Assembly: GCA_002320815.1 (NCBI GenBank) | Contig: DCLA01000032.1 | Location: forward strand, 1 to 40,807 | Source: Myxococcales bacterium UBA1660 | Lineage (GTDB): Bacteria; Myxococcota_A; Polyangia; Polyangiales; Houyiibacteriaceae | Direction: 5' to 3' | Length of the DNA stretch: 40,807 nucleotides | In this document: piece after piece, positions 14,865 to 23,246 of the stretch | How positions within the stretch are numbered: position 1 is the stretch's first letter | Layout of the letters: every line of letters starts with the position of its first letter | The notes under the pieces: generated by a model | What the model was told of the DNA's origin: nothing | Databases searched by the model: none | The model's input: the letters and a program-made list of their open reading frames with translations, nothing else | Translations under genes and position numbers: made by a program

Positions 14865-15336
14865 CCGCGTCGAAGGCCGGGGTCAGGGACTCCGGTCCGG
14901 TACTCGGGTGAACGGCGCGTAGCTTCTCGAGCAGCCAGGCTTCGGTGGGTTCGCGGGCGCCGAAGACCTTCATCGGGACCTGGGCCCGGGACATCAGGTT
15001 CACGGTGGAGAGGAACGCACGCACTGCGGTCCCCGCGAACCCCTCCAGCAGGATCAGGTGCGCCTGAGCGAGACCCCGGTGGCCGAAGTCGCGGCTGATC
15101 GCGGTGATCTCTTCGCGCACGTCGCCGGGGAAGAAGGGAGTCCCGGAGACCACCACGTTGCAGTAGACGACGTCGTCGTCGCCGATGCGGTTCCGGACGA
15201 CCTCGTTGATCCGGCGAAGCTGCCGGATCTGGGTCATGTCCGGCGCGTCGTACCAGGCGCACACCATGAGCCGAGGGCCGGCCACCATGTGGGTGATCTC
15301 GTCGCGATAGAAGGTCTCGATGCCGGAGGCGCCCAT
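14854..15336 (-). CDS. Conserved-looking protein of unknown function
   Basis: A 160-residue soluble protein with alternating strands and amphipathic helices (RLMVCAWYDAPDMTQIRQLR, VVYCNVVVSGTP, AQAHLILLEGFAGTAVRAFL). The alpha/beta order, with a long helix after each strand, loosely resembles STAS/SpoIIAA-like folds, but I see no diagnostic motif. It has no signal peptide. It is convergent with the METTL9-like gene, their 3' ends overlapping by 11 bases, and it stands alone on its strand. Confidence 0.65.
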   Translation of the reverse strand: MGASGIETFYRDEITHMVAGPRLMVCAWYDAPDMTQIRQLRRINEVVRNRIGDDDVVYCNVVVSGTPFFPGDVREEITAISRDFGHRGLAQAHLILLEGFAGTAVRAFLSTVNLMSRAQVPMKVFGAREPTEAWLLEKLRAVHPSTGPESLTPAFDAVIR

Positions 15337-15456
15337 GGGGTCGGGATCCTACGCAAAGCCCGCGACGGGCCCAAGAGCCCGGCAGGTCCAGCGGGCTCCC
15401 CCGAGAACGACGGGCCGGTAAGTGACGAGCCGAGGCCCAGCACCGATGATGGAGCC

Positions 15457-16962
15457 ATGCGCCCCGCCATGGTCTTCCTCGCCTTGCTCGCCCTCGCGGC
15501 CCCGGCTCGGGCCCTGTCCATCCACGTGACGCCGGACGGCGCCGGGGATGGCAGCGAAGCCGACCCCGGAAACCTGGAGTCCGCGTTGGCCGCCGCCGCG
15601 CCCGGGGACACGGTCTGGCTCCACGAGGGTTCCTACGGCGACGTGATCCTCCGCGGCGAGGACCTCGTGGTCTCGGCCGCCGACGGCGAGGACGTCCGGC
15701 TGCGCACCCTGACCATCGCCGACTCGACCGGGTTGGTGGCCCGCGGGTTCTCCATCAGCCTCTCTCACGCCGAGACCTACGAGAGCGACACGATGGTGAC
15801 CGTCCAGGGGTCGAACGACGGGGTGACCGTGGAGGACTGCACGATCTTCTCGGTGCCGGACGAGGTCGCCGCGGGCTGGTCGGCCACCGATTGGGCGGAG
15901 CAGCCCGGGACGGCGATGAGCTCGCGCGCGCCCGGGACCCAGTTCCTCCGCAACCGGATCCGCAATGTGACCCACGGCATCTCCATCGCCCACGACTCAC
16001 CGAACGCGCGCGTGGCCGGGAACGTCATCGACGGCTTCTCCCGCGACGGACTGCGCGGGATCGGCGAGTACGGGGTGTTCGAGGGGAACACGGTGATGAA
16101 CGCCTACGACGTGGACGACCACCACGACGACTTCTTCCAGTCCTGGTCGGTGGGCGAGGACGGCTCCCCGGGGACCGGGGTGATCCGGGGGGTGGTCCTG
16201 CGTGGCAACCTCTTCATCGGCTTCACCGACCCCGACCGCCCCTTCGCGGGCGCCGCCCAGGGGATCGGGTGCTTCGACGGGTTCTACGAGGGCTGGATCG
16301 TGGAGAACAACGTGATCCTCGTGAACCACTGGCACGGGATCACCTTCCTCGGCGCGCGGGACGTCCGGATCGTGAACAACACGGTGCTGGACGTCCAGCG
16401 CGGGGAGCGACCGGGACCGCCGTGGATCGACGTCAGCTCCCACAAGGACGGCACGCCGAGCGAGGACATCGTCATCCGGAACAACCTGGTCGAGACGATC
16501 ACGTTGGAGGCAGAGGGCTCGGTGGAGGACCACAACCTGCGCTTCACCGACCCCGATGCGCTCTTCGTGGACGCCGCCGCCTTCGACCTCCGGCTCCGCG
16601 AGGGCTCGGAGGCCATCGACACCGGGTCGGCGGACCTCGCGCCGGCCCTCGACTTCGCCGGCATCCCGCGACCGCAGGGCGCCGGCGTCGACGTGGGCGC
16701 GTTCGAGTGGCACGACGGCTCGGCGACGGCCGCGGACGCGGGCCCCGTCGCCAGCGCCGACGCCGGGGCCAGCGCCGACGCCGGGGCCAGCGCCGACGCC
16801 GGGGCCGGCGGCTCGACCCCGGCCGCCGCGACCACGGACGGCTGTGGCTGCGCGACCGGCGCCGGGCCCTCCGCGACCCTGCCGACCCTCGTCGTCCTCG
16901 GGCTCCTCGGGCGAGCGCGCCGTCGCCGTAAGAACCCACGCCGGGGCGAACGCCGACGCTGA
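15457..16962 (+). CDS. Right-handed beta-helix protein with MYXO-CTERM-like tail
   Basis: The 501-residue protein has a Sec signal peptide ending in APARA. Beta-helix repeats run from about residue 25 to 400: LVARGFSISLSHAE, GNVIDGFSRDGLRG, VLRGNLFIGF, IVENNVILVNHWHGI, IVNNTVLDVQ and IVIRNNLVETI, with the N-ladder pattern (NN) typical of parallel beta-helices. Three identical ASADAG hexapeptides form the stalk. The end has CGC (in GCGCATG), a hydrophobic segment and RRRRK, matching the MYXO-CTERM sorting signal used in myxobacteria. It is therefore predicted to be exported and anchored or shed at the surface. GGAG precedes the ATG. Possible carbohydrate binding or lyase activity; no catalytic residues identified. 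Confidence 0.88.
   Translation: MRPAMVFLALLALAAPARALSIHVTPDGAGDGSEADPGNLESALAAAAPGDTVWLHEGSYGDVILRGEDLVVSAADGEDVRLRTLTIADSTGLVARGFSISLSHAETYESDTMVTVQGSNDGVTVEDCTIFSVPDEVAAGWSATDWAEQPGTAMSSRAPGTQFLRNRIRNVTHGISIAHDSPNARVAGNVIDGFSRDGLRGIGEYGVFEGNTVMNAYDVDDHHDDFFQSWSVGEDGSPGTGVIRGVVLRGNLFIGFTDPDRPFAGAAQGIGCFDGFYEGWIVENNVILVNHWHGITFLGARDVRIVNNTVLDVQRGERPGPPWIDVSSHKDGTPSEDIVIRNNLVETITLEAEGSVEDHNLRFTDPDALFVDAAAFDLRLREGSEAIDTGSADLAPALDFAGIPRPQGAGVDVGAFEWHDGSATAADAGPVASADAGASADAGASADAGAGGSTPAAATTDGCGCATGAGPSATLPTLVVLGLLGRARRRRKNPRRGERRR
16750..16803 (+). repeat. 18-bp tandem repeat, three perfect copies
   Basis: The unit GCCAGCGCCGACGCCGGG is repeated at 16750, 16768 and 16786 with no mismatch. It encodes ASADAG three times in the stalk of the beta-helix protein. 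The absence of drift suggests a recent or ongoing slippage expansion. Confidence 0.85.
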
Positions 16963-16966
16963 GGGC

Positions 16967-18055
16967 ATGACCTCCCGGCGCCTCCCCCTTCTCGTGCTCC
17001 TCGTCACCGCAGGTTGCGCCGAGCCCGGTGAGATGGACCCATGGGGCGACGCCCCCGGGGCCGACGCCGGACCGGAGACCGCGGACGCCGAGACGGACGC
17101 GACCGACGCCGGCGTGGACCACTTCCTCGACGCCGCCGTCGACGAGGACCTCGACGCAGAGGTACCGGAGCCGGAGCCCGACGAGGAACCGGAGCCCGAG
17201 CCCGAACCGGAGCCCGAGCGCCCCGACCCCGACGAGGGGCCCAGCGTGGTCCAGACGACCTACCGGGTGATGCAGTGGAACATCGCCGGCGGGAAGGAGA
17301 ACGACTGCCGCACCGCGGACATCACCCGCGCCGTGGTCCGCTTCATCCGCGAGCGAAACAGTCAGTTCATCAGCCTCAACGAGATCTGCCGCACCCAGTA
17401 CGACTCCATCCGCGCGGCGCTCCAACGGCTCTGGGGCAAGACCCGTCGCTTCTCGGCCTACGCCGGGCAGAACGGCCGGGTGGGCGCAGCGATCTTCAGC
17501 CGTTTCGACCTCGTGGACATCTTCCAGGTGAAGATCGGCGAAGACCGCTACGGCGACCGAAAGCTGGTCTGCGGGACGATGCGGACCCGGGAGCACATGC
17601 GCTTCTGCTCCACGCATCTCAGCCCCGGCGCCGGGCGGCGGGTCCAGCTCGGCCGGGTCATGAGTCGACTCGAGCGGTGGTGGGAGAACCGCCGGGACAC
17701 GGTGGTGCTGGCGGGCGACTTCAACCTGGAGCCCAACGACTCGGCTTTCGACACCGTCTACGCCGCCGGCGCGAACCACCCGCGCCACAACCCGAACAAC
17801 CGCGGCGCCTACCGCGAGCTCGACGACGCCGACGCGGACCACTGCCGCGGCTACGGCGAGAAGACCGGTCTGCGCAACTCCGGTGGGGCCTGCGGGAACG
17901 GTCGGCGCATCGACCTCATCTTCGCTCGCGCCAACCGGATCGTGAACGGACGCTACGGCGCGGACGCCCGGACCATCCCCCGCGACTGCTCGGGCATCTG
18001 CTCGGACCACCACCCGGTCTTCGGGTGGGCTCGGCTCCGCGTGCGCGTCGACTGA
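16967..18055 (+). CDS. Secreted endonuclease/exonuclease/phosphatase-family lipoprotein
   Basis: The 362-residue protein has lipobox LVTAGC (Cys17), an Asp/Ala linker, then a Pro-Glu repeat stalk (EPEPEPEPE). The EEP fold follows: VMQWNIAGG, LNEICR (metal-binding Glu), FCSTHLSPG, VVLAGDFNLEPND (Asp/Asn pair), RIDLIFAR, and ICSDHHPVFG (catalytic SDH). All residues needed for a Mg-dependent phosphodiesterase are present, and multiple cysteines suggest disulfides. It may act as a surface DNase, a lipid phosphatase or a sphingomyelinase-like enzyme. It starts 5 bases after the beta-helix gene, so the two are probably co-transcribed. Confidence 0.87.
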   Translation: MTSRRLPLLVLLVTAGCAEPGEMDPWGDAPGADAGPETADAETDATDAGVDHFLDAAVDEDLDAEVPEPEPDEEPEPEPEPEPERPDPDEGPSVVQTTYRVMQWNIAGGKENDCRTADITRAVVRFIRERNSQFISLNEICRTQYDSIRAALQRLWGKTRRFSAYAGQNGRVGAAIFSRFDLVDIFQVKIGEDRYGDRKLVCGTMRTREHMRFCSTHLSPGAGRRVQLGRVMSRLERWWENRRDTVVLAGDFNLEPNDSAFDTVYAAGANHPRHNPNNRGAYRELDDADADHCRGYGEKTGLRNSGGACGNGRRIDLIFARANRIVNGRYGADARTIPRDCSGICSDHHPVFGWARLRVRVD

Positions 18056-18062
18056 CGCGAGC

Positions 18063-18239
18063 TCACCGCCCGCCCAGCGGCTCCCGGGCGGCGGCGTCCT
18101 CGGCGGCGTTCTCCCGGGCCCCCTCGCTGGGACCCCAGCCGTAGTAGGCCGCGGCCGCCGCGCCGAGGACGGCGATGGCCACCAGGATCGCGAAGACTGG
18201 CTTGGCGCCGAAGCGCGGCGCGTCGTTCTCGTCGGTCAT
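18063..18239 (-). CDS. 58-residue single-pass membrane protein
   Basis: A small gene directly downstream of a Ser/Thr kinase on the same strand. It encodes MTDENDAPRFGAKP, then a transmembrane helix (VFAILVAIAVLGAAAAAYYG), then an Ala/Glu-rich tail ending PLGGR. The charge pattern (acidic N-terminus, RFGAK before the helix) predicts an N-in orientation. Codon use matches the neighbours (strong third-position GC). The 49-base gap to the kinase stop supports co-transcription. Function unknown; a membrane partner of the kinase is a guess. Confidence 0.6.
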   Translation of the reverse strand: MTDENDAPRFGAKPVFAILVAIAVLGAAAAAYYGWGPSEGARENAAEDAAAREPLGGR

Positions 18240-18288
18240 GGGACCGAGACGCGCGAGCGGCGCCAGCGCGTCAGCGAATCGGCGGCGC

Positions 18289-19266
18289 TCAGGCCGCCGT
18301 GCGCTCGACGGTCGTCAGCGACTCGTTGACCACCGAGGAGAGCCCGCGGCTCGCGGAGCGGACCTCGAGACCGGCGGCGATGGCCCGCTCGGTCGCCCGG
18401 CGGTCGGCCACGAACGGCATCAAGGCGCGCGCCAGGGCGCGCATGTTCGGGTACCGGTCCTCGCGCTTGCGGGCGAGCATCTTGGCCACCACGGCGTCGA
18501 GCTCGGCGCTCACGGTGGGGACCAGGAGCCCGAGCCGGGGCGCGTCTTCGCGGATGATCCGGCGGAGCAGGTTGGTGACCGTGGAGCCCGAATAGGGCAG
18601 CCGGCCGCTGAGGGCCTCGAAGACCATCACGCCGAGGCCGAAGACGTCCGCCCGCGCGTCGACGGCGGGGTTCCCGGAGGCCTGCTCGGGCGAGACGTAG
18701 GAGGGCGTGCCGTAGACGCGACCGCGCTCGCGATCGACCTCGTCGGCCGGGGCGGTCTCCGCGGCGCAGACCCCGTAGTCCAGGAGCCACATCTTCAGGT
18801 TTCCCTGGGGCGTACGGTCGAGGATCACGTGCTCGGGCTTCACGTCGCGGTGGACGTAGCCGGCCACGTGGGAACGGTGCAGCACGTCGGCGACCTTGAG
18901 GGCCAGGGTGATCACCACCGGGACCGAGAGCGTCCCCGCGCGCCGCAGGATGCGGTGGAGGGGTTCGCCGTGGATCCGCTCCATCACGGTGTAGGGCGAG
19001 CCGTCGTAGAGCACGCCCTCGTCGATGACCGGGACCACGCTCGGGTGAGCCACACGCTGCGAGACCTCGTGCTCGCGGCGCAGGCGCCGGGCCAGGTCGG
19101 GGTGGTCGGCGAACACCGGCCTGAGGGTCTTGATCACCACGGGGTGCTCGTCGCTCAGCCGAGTGGCCTCGAAGCACACGCCGGTGCCTCCGATGCCCAG
19201 GATGTCCCCCAGCTCATAGCGCGCGTCGAGCGTCGTCCCCCGCAGCTCAGTTCGTTCCAGCGCCAT
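18289..19266 (-). CDS. Cytoplasmic Ser/Thr protein kinase
   Basis: The 325-residue protein is essentially one kinase domain. It has glycine loop GIGGTGVCF (24-32), VAIK-type lysine in VVIKTL (Lys46), catalytic HRDVKPEH (Asp141), DYG in place of DFG (163-165) and YVSPEQ. The metal-binding asparagine of HRDxKxxN is His146 here, so Mg coordination may differ, though the other catalytic residues are intact. There is no transmembrane segment. The C-terminal 50 residues are Arg/Ala-rich with Ser-rich stretches (SASRGLSSVV) that could be autophosphorylated. It is followed by a 58-residue membrane protein. The promoter candidate implies a nearly leaderless mRNA. Confidence 0.9.
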   Translation of the reverse strand: MALERTELRGTTLDARYELGDILGIGGTGVCFEATRLSDEHPVVIKTLRPVFADHPDLARRLRREHEVSQRVAHPSVVPVIDEGVLYDGSPYTVMERIHGEPLHRILRRAGTLSVPVVITLALKVADVLHRSHVAGYVHRDVKPEHVILDRTPQGNLKMWLLDYGVCAAETAPADEVDRERGRVYGTPSYVSPEQASGNPAVDARADVFGLGVMVFEALSGRLPYSGSTVTNLLRRIIREDAPRLGLLVPTVSAELDAVVAKMLARKREDRYPNMRALARALMPFVADRRATERAIAAGLEVRSASRGLSSVVNESLTTVERTAA

Positions 19267-19273
19267 GGCCCCG

Positions 19274-19302
19274 ACAATCCGCAACGGACCGGCAGGGGTC
19301 AA
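19274..19302 (-). promoter_or_regulatory. Candidate kinase promoter, leaderless geometry
   Basis: On the minus strand TTGACC, 17-base spacer, GATTGT, then 7 bases to the ATG at 19266. The predicted transcription start would fall at or beside the start codon. The -35 shares the TTGACC of the tetR promoter. Confidence 0.45.
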
Positions 19303-19310
19303 AAAACCGG

Positions 19311-21155
19311 TCAGTCGCGCGGCGGGTCGACCCAGGTGGCGTCGGCGGCGCCGGCTCGATCGGCCGCCGCGGGGGCCGCGGACCGGGCCGCGGAGCCCTT
19401 CGCGCGCCAGGTGAATCGGTCGACGAGCACGGGCTCGAAGCGGTCGGCGAGGGGGTCCGCCAGGCCGATGACCCAGCCGTCGACGGCGCTGCCGTCGGCG
19501 CGAACCCGGAAGCGGATGAAGTGCTTGAAGCCCGGGTGCGCGAGGGCCGTGAAGGCCTGGGTCTCCTCGAGGCCCAAGCGGGTGGTGGCGGCGAAGAAGC
19601 CGCCGAAGACGAAGCCGCCCATCACCATCGCCGCGAAGAGGGCCACGGTGGCGCCGAGCAGCGCGTTGGGCGCCAGCTCCCATTGGCGCGCGGCGAAGCC
19701 GAAGAGGGCCAGCGCACCCATCGGCACCAGCGAGGTCAGCGCGCCGGCCGTCGCCGAGAGGGCCGCGATGGGCAGGAAGGGGCCGTGCCGAATCCCGCCG
19801 AGGAACGCGTAGAGGATCGCGGTCACCACCCCGGCGATCACCGTGGCCGGCCCCAGCCCGTCGTGCCCGAACCACCAGCCGCCCACGCCGAGGAAGGGCG
19901 CGTAGAGGAGCGCCATGACCACCTGGGGGATGAGCCCGGCGCGCCCGAGCGCCACGTGACCGGGGACCTTGCGGAGCAAGGCCTGCGACTGGACGCGGTC
20001 GGGCCACTCGACCTCGGCGGGGTTCCGCTCGCCGGAGTCACCGATGGGCGCGGGGTGCAGGAAGGCGCCGCCGCCGCCGGCGGTCACGTGGAGGGCCTCC
20101 CCGATCCGTTCGCGACGGTAGTGATGGATGTCGCCGCTGAGCAGGAAGGCGTCGTCGACCTCGGGGTCCAGCCCCAGCGCCGCGACGGTGTCCGCGCCGG
20201 TCTCGCTCCGACGGCCGAAGTGGTTCAAGGGGTCCGGCAAGAGCGCCCAATAGCGCGCGACGCGGCCCGCCCGCTGGCGGACCAGCCGGAAGAACCGCCG
20301 CTGCTGCGCGTCGACCTTGCGGAGCTGTCGGTCGCCGCCGAGCAACCAGAGCCCCGGCGCCAGGTGCAGGGCCCAATAGCTGGCCGACTGCATCGCCCGG
20401 TAGCCGTGGATCACCATGGCCTCGGCCTTCTCGCGGCTCTCGCCGACCATGATGTTCTTCACCAGCTCCACCGCGGTGCCGATGGAGGTGTCACCCGACT
20501 TCATGGTGGAGGGCACCACCGCGTCGTCCTCTTCGTAGCGCTTGAACCGGAAGAGCCGGCTGAACCCGTCCAGGCCGTCGTACCAGTCGTGATTCCCGGG
20601 GATCCCGAGCATGGCGCGGGCGACCCCGTCCTCGCCGATGTCGTAGAGGGCCCGGTTGAAGGGCACCACGACCCGGTCGTGGATCTCCTGGGCGGTGGCC
20701 ACCGGGTACGCGGTGTCGCCACCGAAGATCAGCAGCGAACCTCGCGGGGCCAGGAGCTCCCGCTCGGGATCTTCCGGATCGGGCAGGAAGGCCTCGTGGC
20801 CGATGAGGTGCGCTACCGCTCGGGTGACCCCGGCGTGTTCGCCGGTGTCCGCCAGGTAATCGATCCAGAAGTCCCCGCCAACCGCCTCGACCAAGGTGGG
20901 CGCCTCCGGATGCGGCGCCCGGATGCGGCGGGCGATGCGCCCGGCGAGCTCCTCGGGGCTGTCGGGGCGCATCCACTCGCGCCCGTCGATGCCGTCGGAG
21001 GCGATGGCGCTCGCCGCGAAGTGGCGGAGGTGACCCCAGAGCGACCGGAAGCCATACCAGGCGATCCCCCGGGGGTTCGCCGCCCGGCGCGTGAAGCGCC
21101 GCCGCACCTGGGTGCCGCGCGGCGCCGGCCGCATCGGAGCCGGTTTGTCCCTCAT
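19311..21155 (-). CDS. Membrane-anchored calcineurin-like metallophosphoesterase
   Basis: The 614-residue protein starts MRDKPAPM; an upstream ATG is possible. Metallophosphoesterase motifs are IFGGDTAYPV (GD), GIPGNHDWYDG (GNHD), and LLSGDIHHYRRE (GDIHH), so both metal sites look intact. A run of hydrophobic helices follows at about 385-530 (VVMALLYAPFLGVGGWWFG, ATVIAGVVTAILYAFLGG, ALLGATVALFAAMVMGGFVF). The C-terminal soluble segment (HPGFKHFIRFRVRADGS) resembles the tail of integral-membrane phosphoesterases. It is probably an inner-membrane phosphohydrolase of unknown substrate. Its stop is 45 bases before the kinase gene on the same strand. Confidence 0.85.
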   Translation of the reverse strand: MRDKPAPMRPAPRGTQVRRRFTRRAANPRGIAWYGFRSLWGHLRHFAASAIASDGIDGREWMRPDSPEELAGRIARRIRAPHPEAPTLVEAVGGDFWIDYLADTGEHAGVTRAVAHLIGHEAFLPDPEDPERELLAPRGSLLIFGGDTAYPVATAQEIHDRVVVPFNRALYDIGEDGVARAMLGIPGNHDWYDGLDGFSRLFRFKRYEEDDAVVPSTMKSGDTSIGTAVELVKNIMVGESREKAEAMVIHGYRAMQSASYWALHLAPGLWLLGGDRQLRKVDAQQRRFFRLVRQRAGRVARYWALLPDPLNHFGRRSETGADTVAALGLDPEVDDAFLLSGDIHHYRRERIGEALHVTAGGGGAFLHPAPIGDSGERNPAEVEWPDRVQSQALLRKVPGHVALGRAGLIPQVVMALLYAPFLGVGGWWFGHDGLGPATVIAGVVTAILYAFLGGIRHGPFLPIAALSATAGALTSLVPMGALALFGFAARQWELAPNALLGATVALFAAMVMGGFVFGGFFAATTRLGLEETQAFTALAHPGFKHFIRFRVRADGSAVDGWVIGLADPLADRFEPVLVDRFTWRAKGSAARSAAPAAADRAGAADATWVDPPRD

Positions 21156-21202
21156 CCCTCCGTCCACGACCGGGAGCATACACACCCCCCGAGACGTGAG
21201 CG

Positions 21203-22447
21203 CTACGAGCGGCGCAGCGCGATCAGGTGCTCGCGGCGATCTCGCCGCCCGCTGTAGTCCCGGCGGGCCTGAGACGCGACGGCGATGACCGCGAGGCCGG
21301 CGCTGGGTGCGAGGCGCTCCACCTGCCGCTCGGCCTCGACCCGCTCCCGCTCGATCTGACCGTCGCCGAGGAGCAGGACCGCGCGGCCGTCGGGACCGAG
21401 CACGGCGGCCATGCCCCGGAGCGCGTCGCCGAGCTCACGATCCCAGCGCTGCAGGCCCTCCTGCCCCTTGAGGGCGCGGCGGGCGCCGATCTCGCCTTCG
21501 CGGAGTCGGGTCGGCTCCAGGCCCAGCCACGGATAGCGGCGGGCGTGGTGGTCCACGTAGTCGTAGGTGCCGGCGTAGGGCGGCGAGGTGACGATCAGAT
21601 CGATGGGCTCGCGCCCCTCCATGAGCTGGGGCAGCTCCCGGACGTCGCCGAGGGCCAAGCGCGGGCGGTGGATCGTGCCCACCTCGCGGCAGGCGTGGCT
21701 CAGGTCGGCCCAGCGCTCCTCGAGCTCCCGGGCGCGGCGCAGGAAGAGCTCGGTGGACAGCCCCTTCCGGATCCGCCGGGTGGTCTCGCGTTCGGCGGTG
21801 TCCGAGCGCTGCTTGGAGACCTTCATGAGGATCGACGAGAAGACGATCTCGAAGACGCGACGGTCCTCGTCGGGGAGCTCGAGGATCTCCTCGCGGAGGC
21901 CGGCGAGCTCCTTGAGCACGTGGCCCGAGTACCACCGGGCCTCCTCGGGATCGAGGGGCGCGCGCGCGTCCACCCGCGCCCGGACCCGCTCCTCGGAGCG
22001 AGCGGCGAGCCCGTGGGCGGTCTCCAGGAAGCGCTTCCGGGCGGCCTTGCCGCGGAGCGTCGTCTTCACCTCGGCGATCCGGAGCGCCAAGGGGTTCAGG
22101 TCGAGACCCCGGCTCCGGCGGCCGAGAGCCATGGCCTCCACCAACACCGTCCCGCTGCCACAGAAGGGGTCGAGGATCTCGTCCCCGGGGGCGCTCATCG
22201 AGCGCACCAGGCTCGACGCGAGCCCCGGGTGCATCTTCGCCGGGTAGGTGTGGAAGGCGTGGGTCAGCCGGTCGGGGTTCCCCTCGAGGCGCTCGAAGGC
22301 TCGCTCGAGCAAGCGGCCCACCTCGGGATCCCCGCGGAGGTGGGTCTGGGGGGCCGACTGCGAGAGCGCGCGGCGCTCGCCGGCGGCGGGGCGACGAGCG
22401 CCCTTCTTCTTGGGGGGCCGCCCACGGCCGCCCTTCCGATCACTCAC
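21203..22447 (-). CDS. Orphan amino-group DNA methyltransferase with AT-hook
   Basis: The 414-residue protein starts at GTG, overlapping the upstream gene by 8 bases. The N-terminus has GRGRPPKKKG, a classical AT-hook core. The SAM motif DPFCGSGTVLVEAMALGRR (93-111) precedes a long middle region. IVTSPPYAGTYDYVDHHAR (near 285) is the catalytic SPPY motif of N4-cytosine/N6-adenine methyltransferases. The order FxGxG, insert, PPY is alpha-like. HTYPAKMHP near residue 67 is a common opening of solo DNA methylases. No restriction endonuclease or specificity gene is adjacent, so it is an orphan regulatory or housekeeping methylase, or possibly an RNA enzyme. Confidence 0.85.
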   Translation of the reverse strand: MSDRKGGRGRPPKKKGARRPAAGERRALSQSAPQTHLRGDPEVGRLLERAFERLEGNPDRLTHAFHTYPAKMHPGLASSLVRSMSAPGDEILDPFCGSGTVLVEAMALGRRSRGLDLNPLALRIAEVKTTLRGKAARKRFLETAHGLAARSEERVRARVDARAPLDPEEARWYSGHVLKELAGLREEILELPDEDRRVFEIVFSSILMKVSKQRSDTAERETTRRIRKGLSTELFLRRARELEERWADLSHACREVGTIHRPRLALGDVRELPQLMEGREPIDLIVTSPPYAGTYDYVDHHARRYPWLGLEPTRLREGEIGARRALKGQEGLQRWDRELGDALRGMAAVLGPDGRAVLLLGDGQIERERVEAERQVERLAPSAGLAVIAVASQARRDYSGRRDRREHLIALRRS

Positions 22448-23246
22448 GGGCTCTCTCCGGTCGATGCTGCGGCGGGAGTCCGAAGAACGTCCGCAGCGCG
22501 AAGTAGTCGTCGGTCCGGATCCCGTCGGCGTCGCGCGCGACGAAGCGTTCGTGGACCAGGGGTGTCTCGCCGCCCGCGGCGGCGAAGGTGAATACGGCGA
22601 AGAGCGGGTCCCGGCCCGCGCGGGGCACCGCGTCCAGGTGCCGCAGGGGATGCAGCCCCAGCGTCCGGCCGGTGTCGAGGGCCCGCTCGGGCCGCCGCGC
22701 GTCGCAGCAGACCACGACGTGCCCGGTGTCCGAGACCAGCTCCCGCGCAGCTCGGAGGTAGTCCTCGACGCCGCCGCGGAGCTCCACGCGCGCGTGGGCC
22801 CGCTGCGGATGGGGCGACGGGGTACTGGTACCCGGCGGCATGTAGGGCGGGGTCCCGCTGACGAGATCGAAGGGCCCCCCGGCCCGGGCGGCAGCCTGCT
22901 GGACCTCGGCGTCGCGTAGGTCGCCCTGGAGCAGGGTCACCCGAGGCCCGAGGTCGTTGCGGGCGACGTTCCGCTGCACCAGGGCGAAGGAGACGTCCTG
23001 GGCTTCGACGCCGACGAGGCGGGCGTCGGGCAGGCGGTCCGCCTCCATGAGGAGGACCGAGCCGATGCCGCAGCCCAGGTCGAGCACCCGGGCGGCAGCC
23101 GGCGACGCGTTCACCGCCTCGCGCGCCGTGAGCACGTCGTCGAGGGAGTACCGATGGCCCGCGGCGAGCTGCCAAACGCGAAAACGCCCGGTGAGGGCGT
23201 CGTCGGTGAGCTCTTCGCCGATTGGCGCTGCCGCGGGGGAGCTCAG
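22440..23246 (-). CDS. TrmN6/YfiC-like methyltransferase, probable CTG start
   Basis: A SAM-dependent small-domain methyltransferase with LDLGCGIGSVLLM (motif I), LVGVEAQDVSFALVQRNVARN, and SGTPPYMPPGT, in which the NPPY motif reads TPPY. That matches tRNA1(Val) A37 N6-methyltransferase relatives. The first ordinary start is GTG at 23135, but clear family sequence (FRVWQLAAGHRYSLDD) lies upstream of it. No in-frame ATG, GTG or TTG exists there. CTG at 23246 is preceded by GAGGGG and overlaps the stop of the upstream lipoprotein gene, so I take it as start (268 residues). It overlaps the DNA methylase gene at its 3' end. Confidence 0.78.
   Translation of the reverse strand: MSSPAAAPIGEELTDDALTGRFRVWQLAAGHRYSLDDVLTAREAVNASPAAARVLDLGCGIGSVLLMEADRLPDARLVGVEAQDVSFALVQRNVARNDLGPRVTLLQGDLRDAEVQQAAARAGGPFDLVSGTPPYMPPGTSTPSPHPQRAHARVELRGGVEDYLRAARELVSDTGHVVVCCDARRPERALDTGRTLGLHPLRHLDAVPRAGRDPLFAVFTFAAAGGETPLVHERFVARDADGIRTDDYFALRTFFGLPPQHRPERARE

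Noticed and set aside
19290..19310. Rho-independent terminator formed by ACCGG...CCGGT with a T-run after the phosphoesterase gene
   Set aside because: The T-run is inside the 14-nt loop rather than after the stem, and the same bases make a better kinase promoter.
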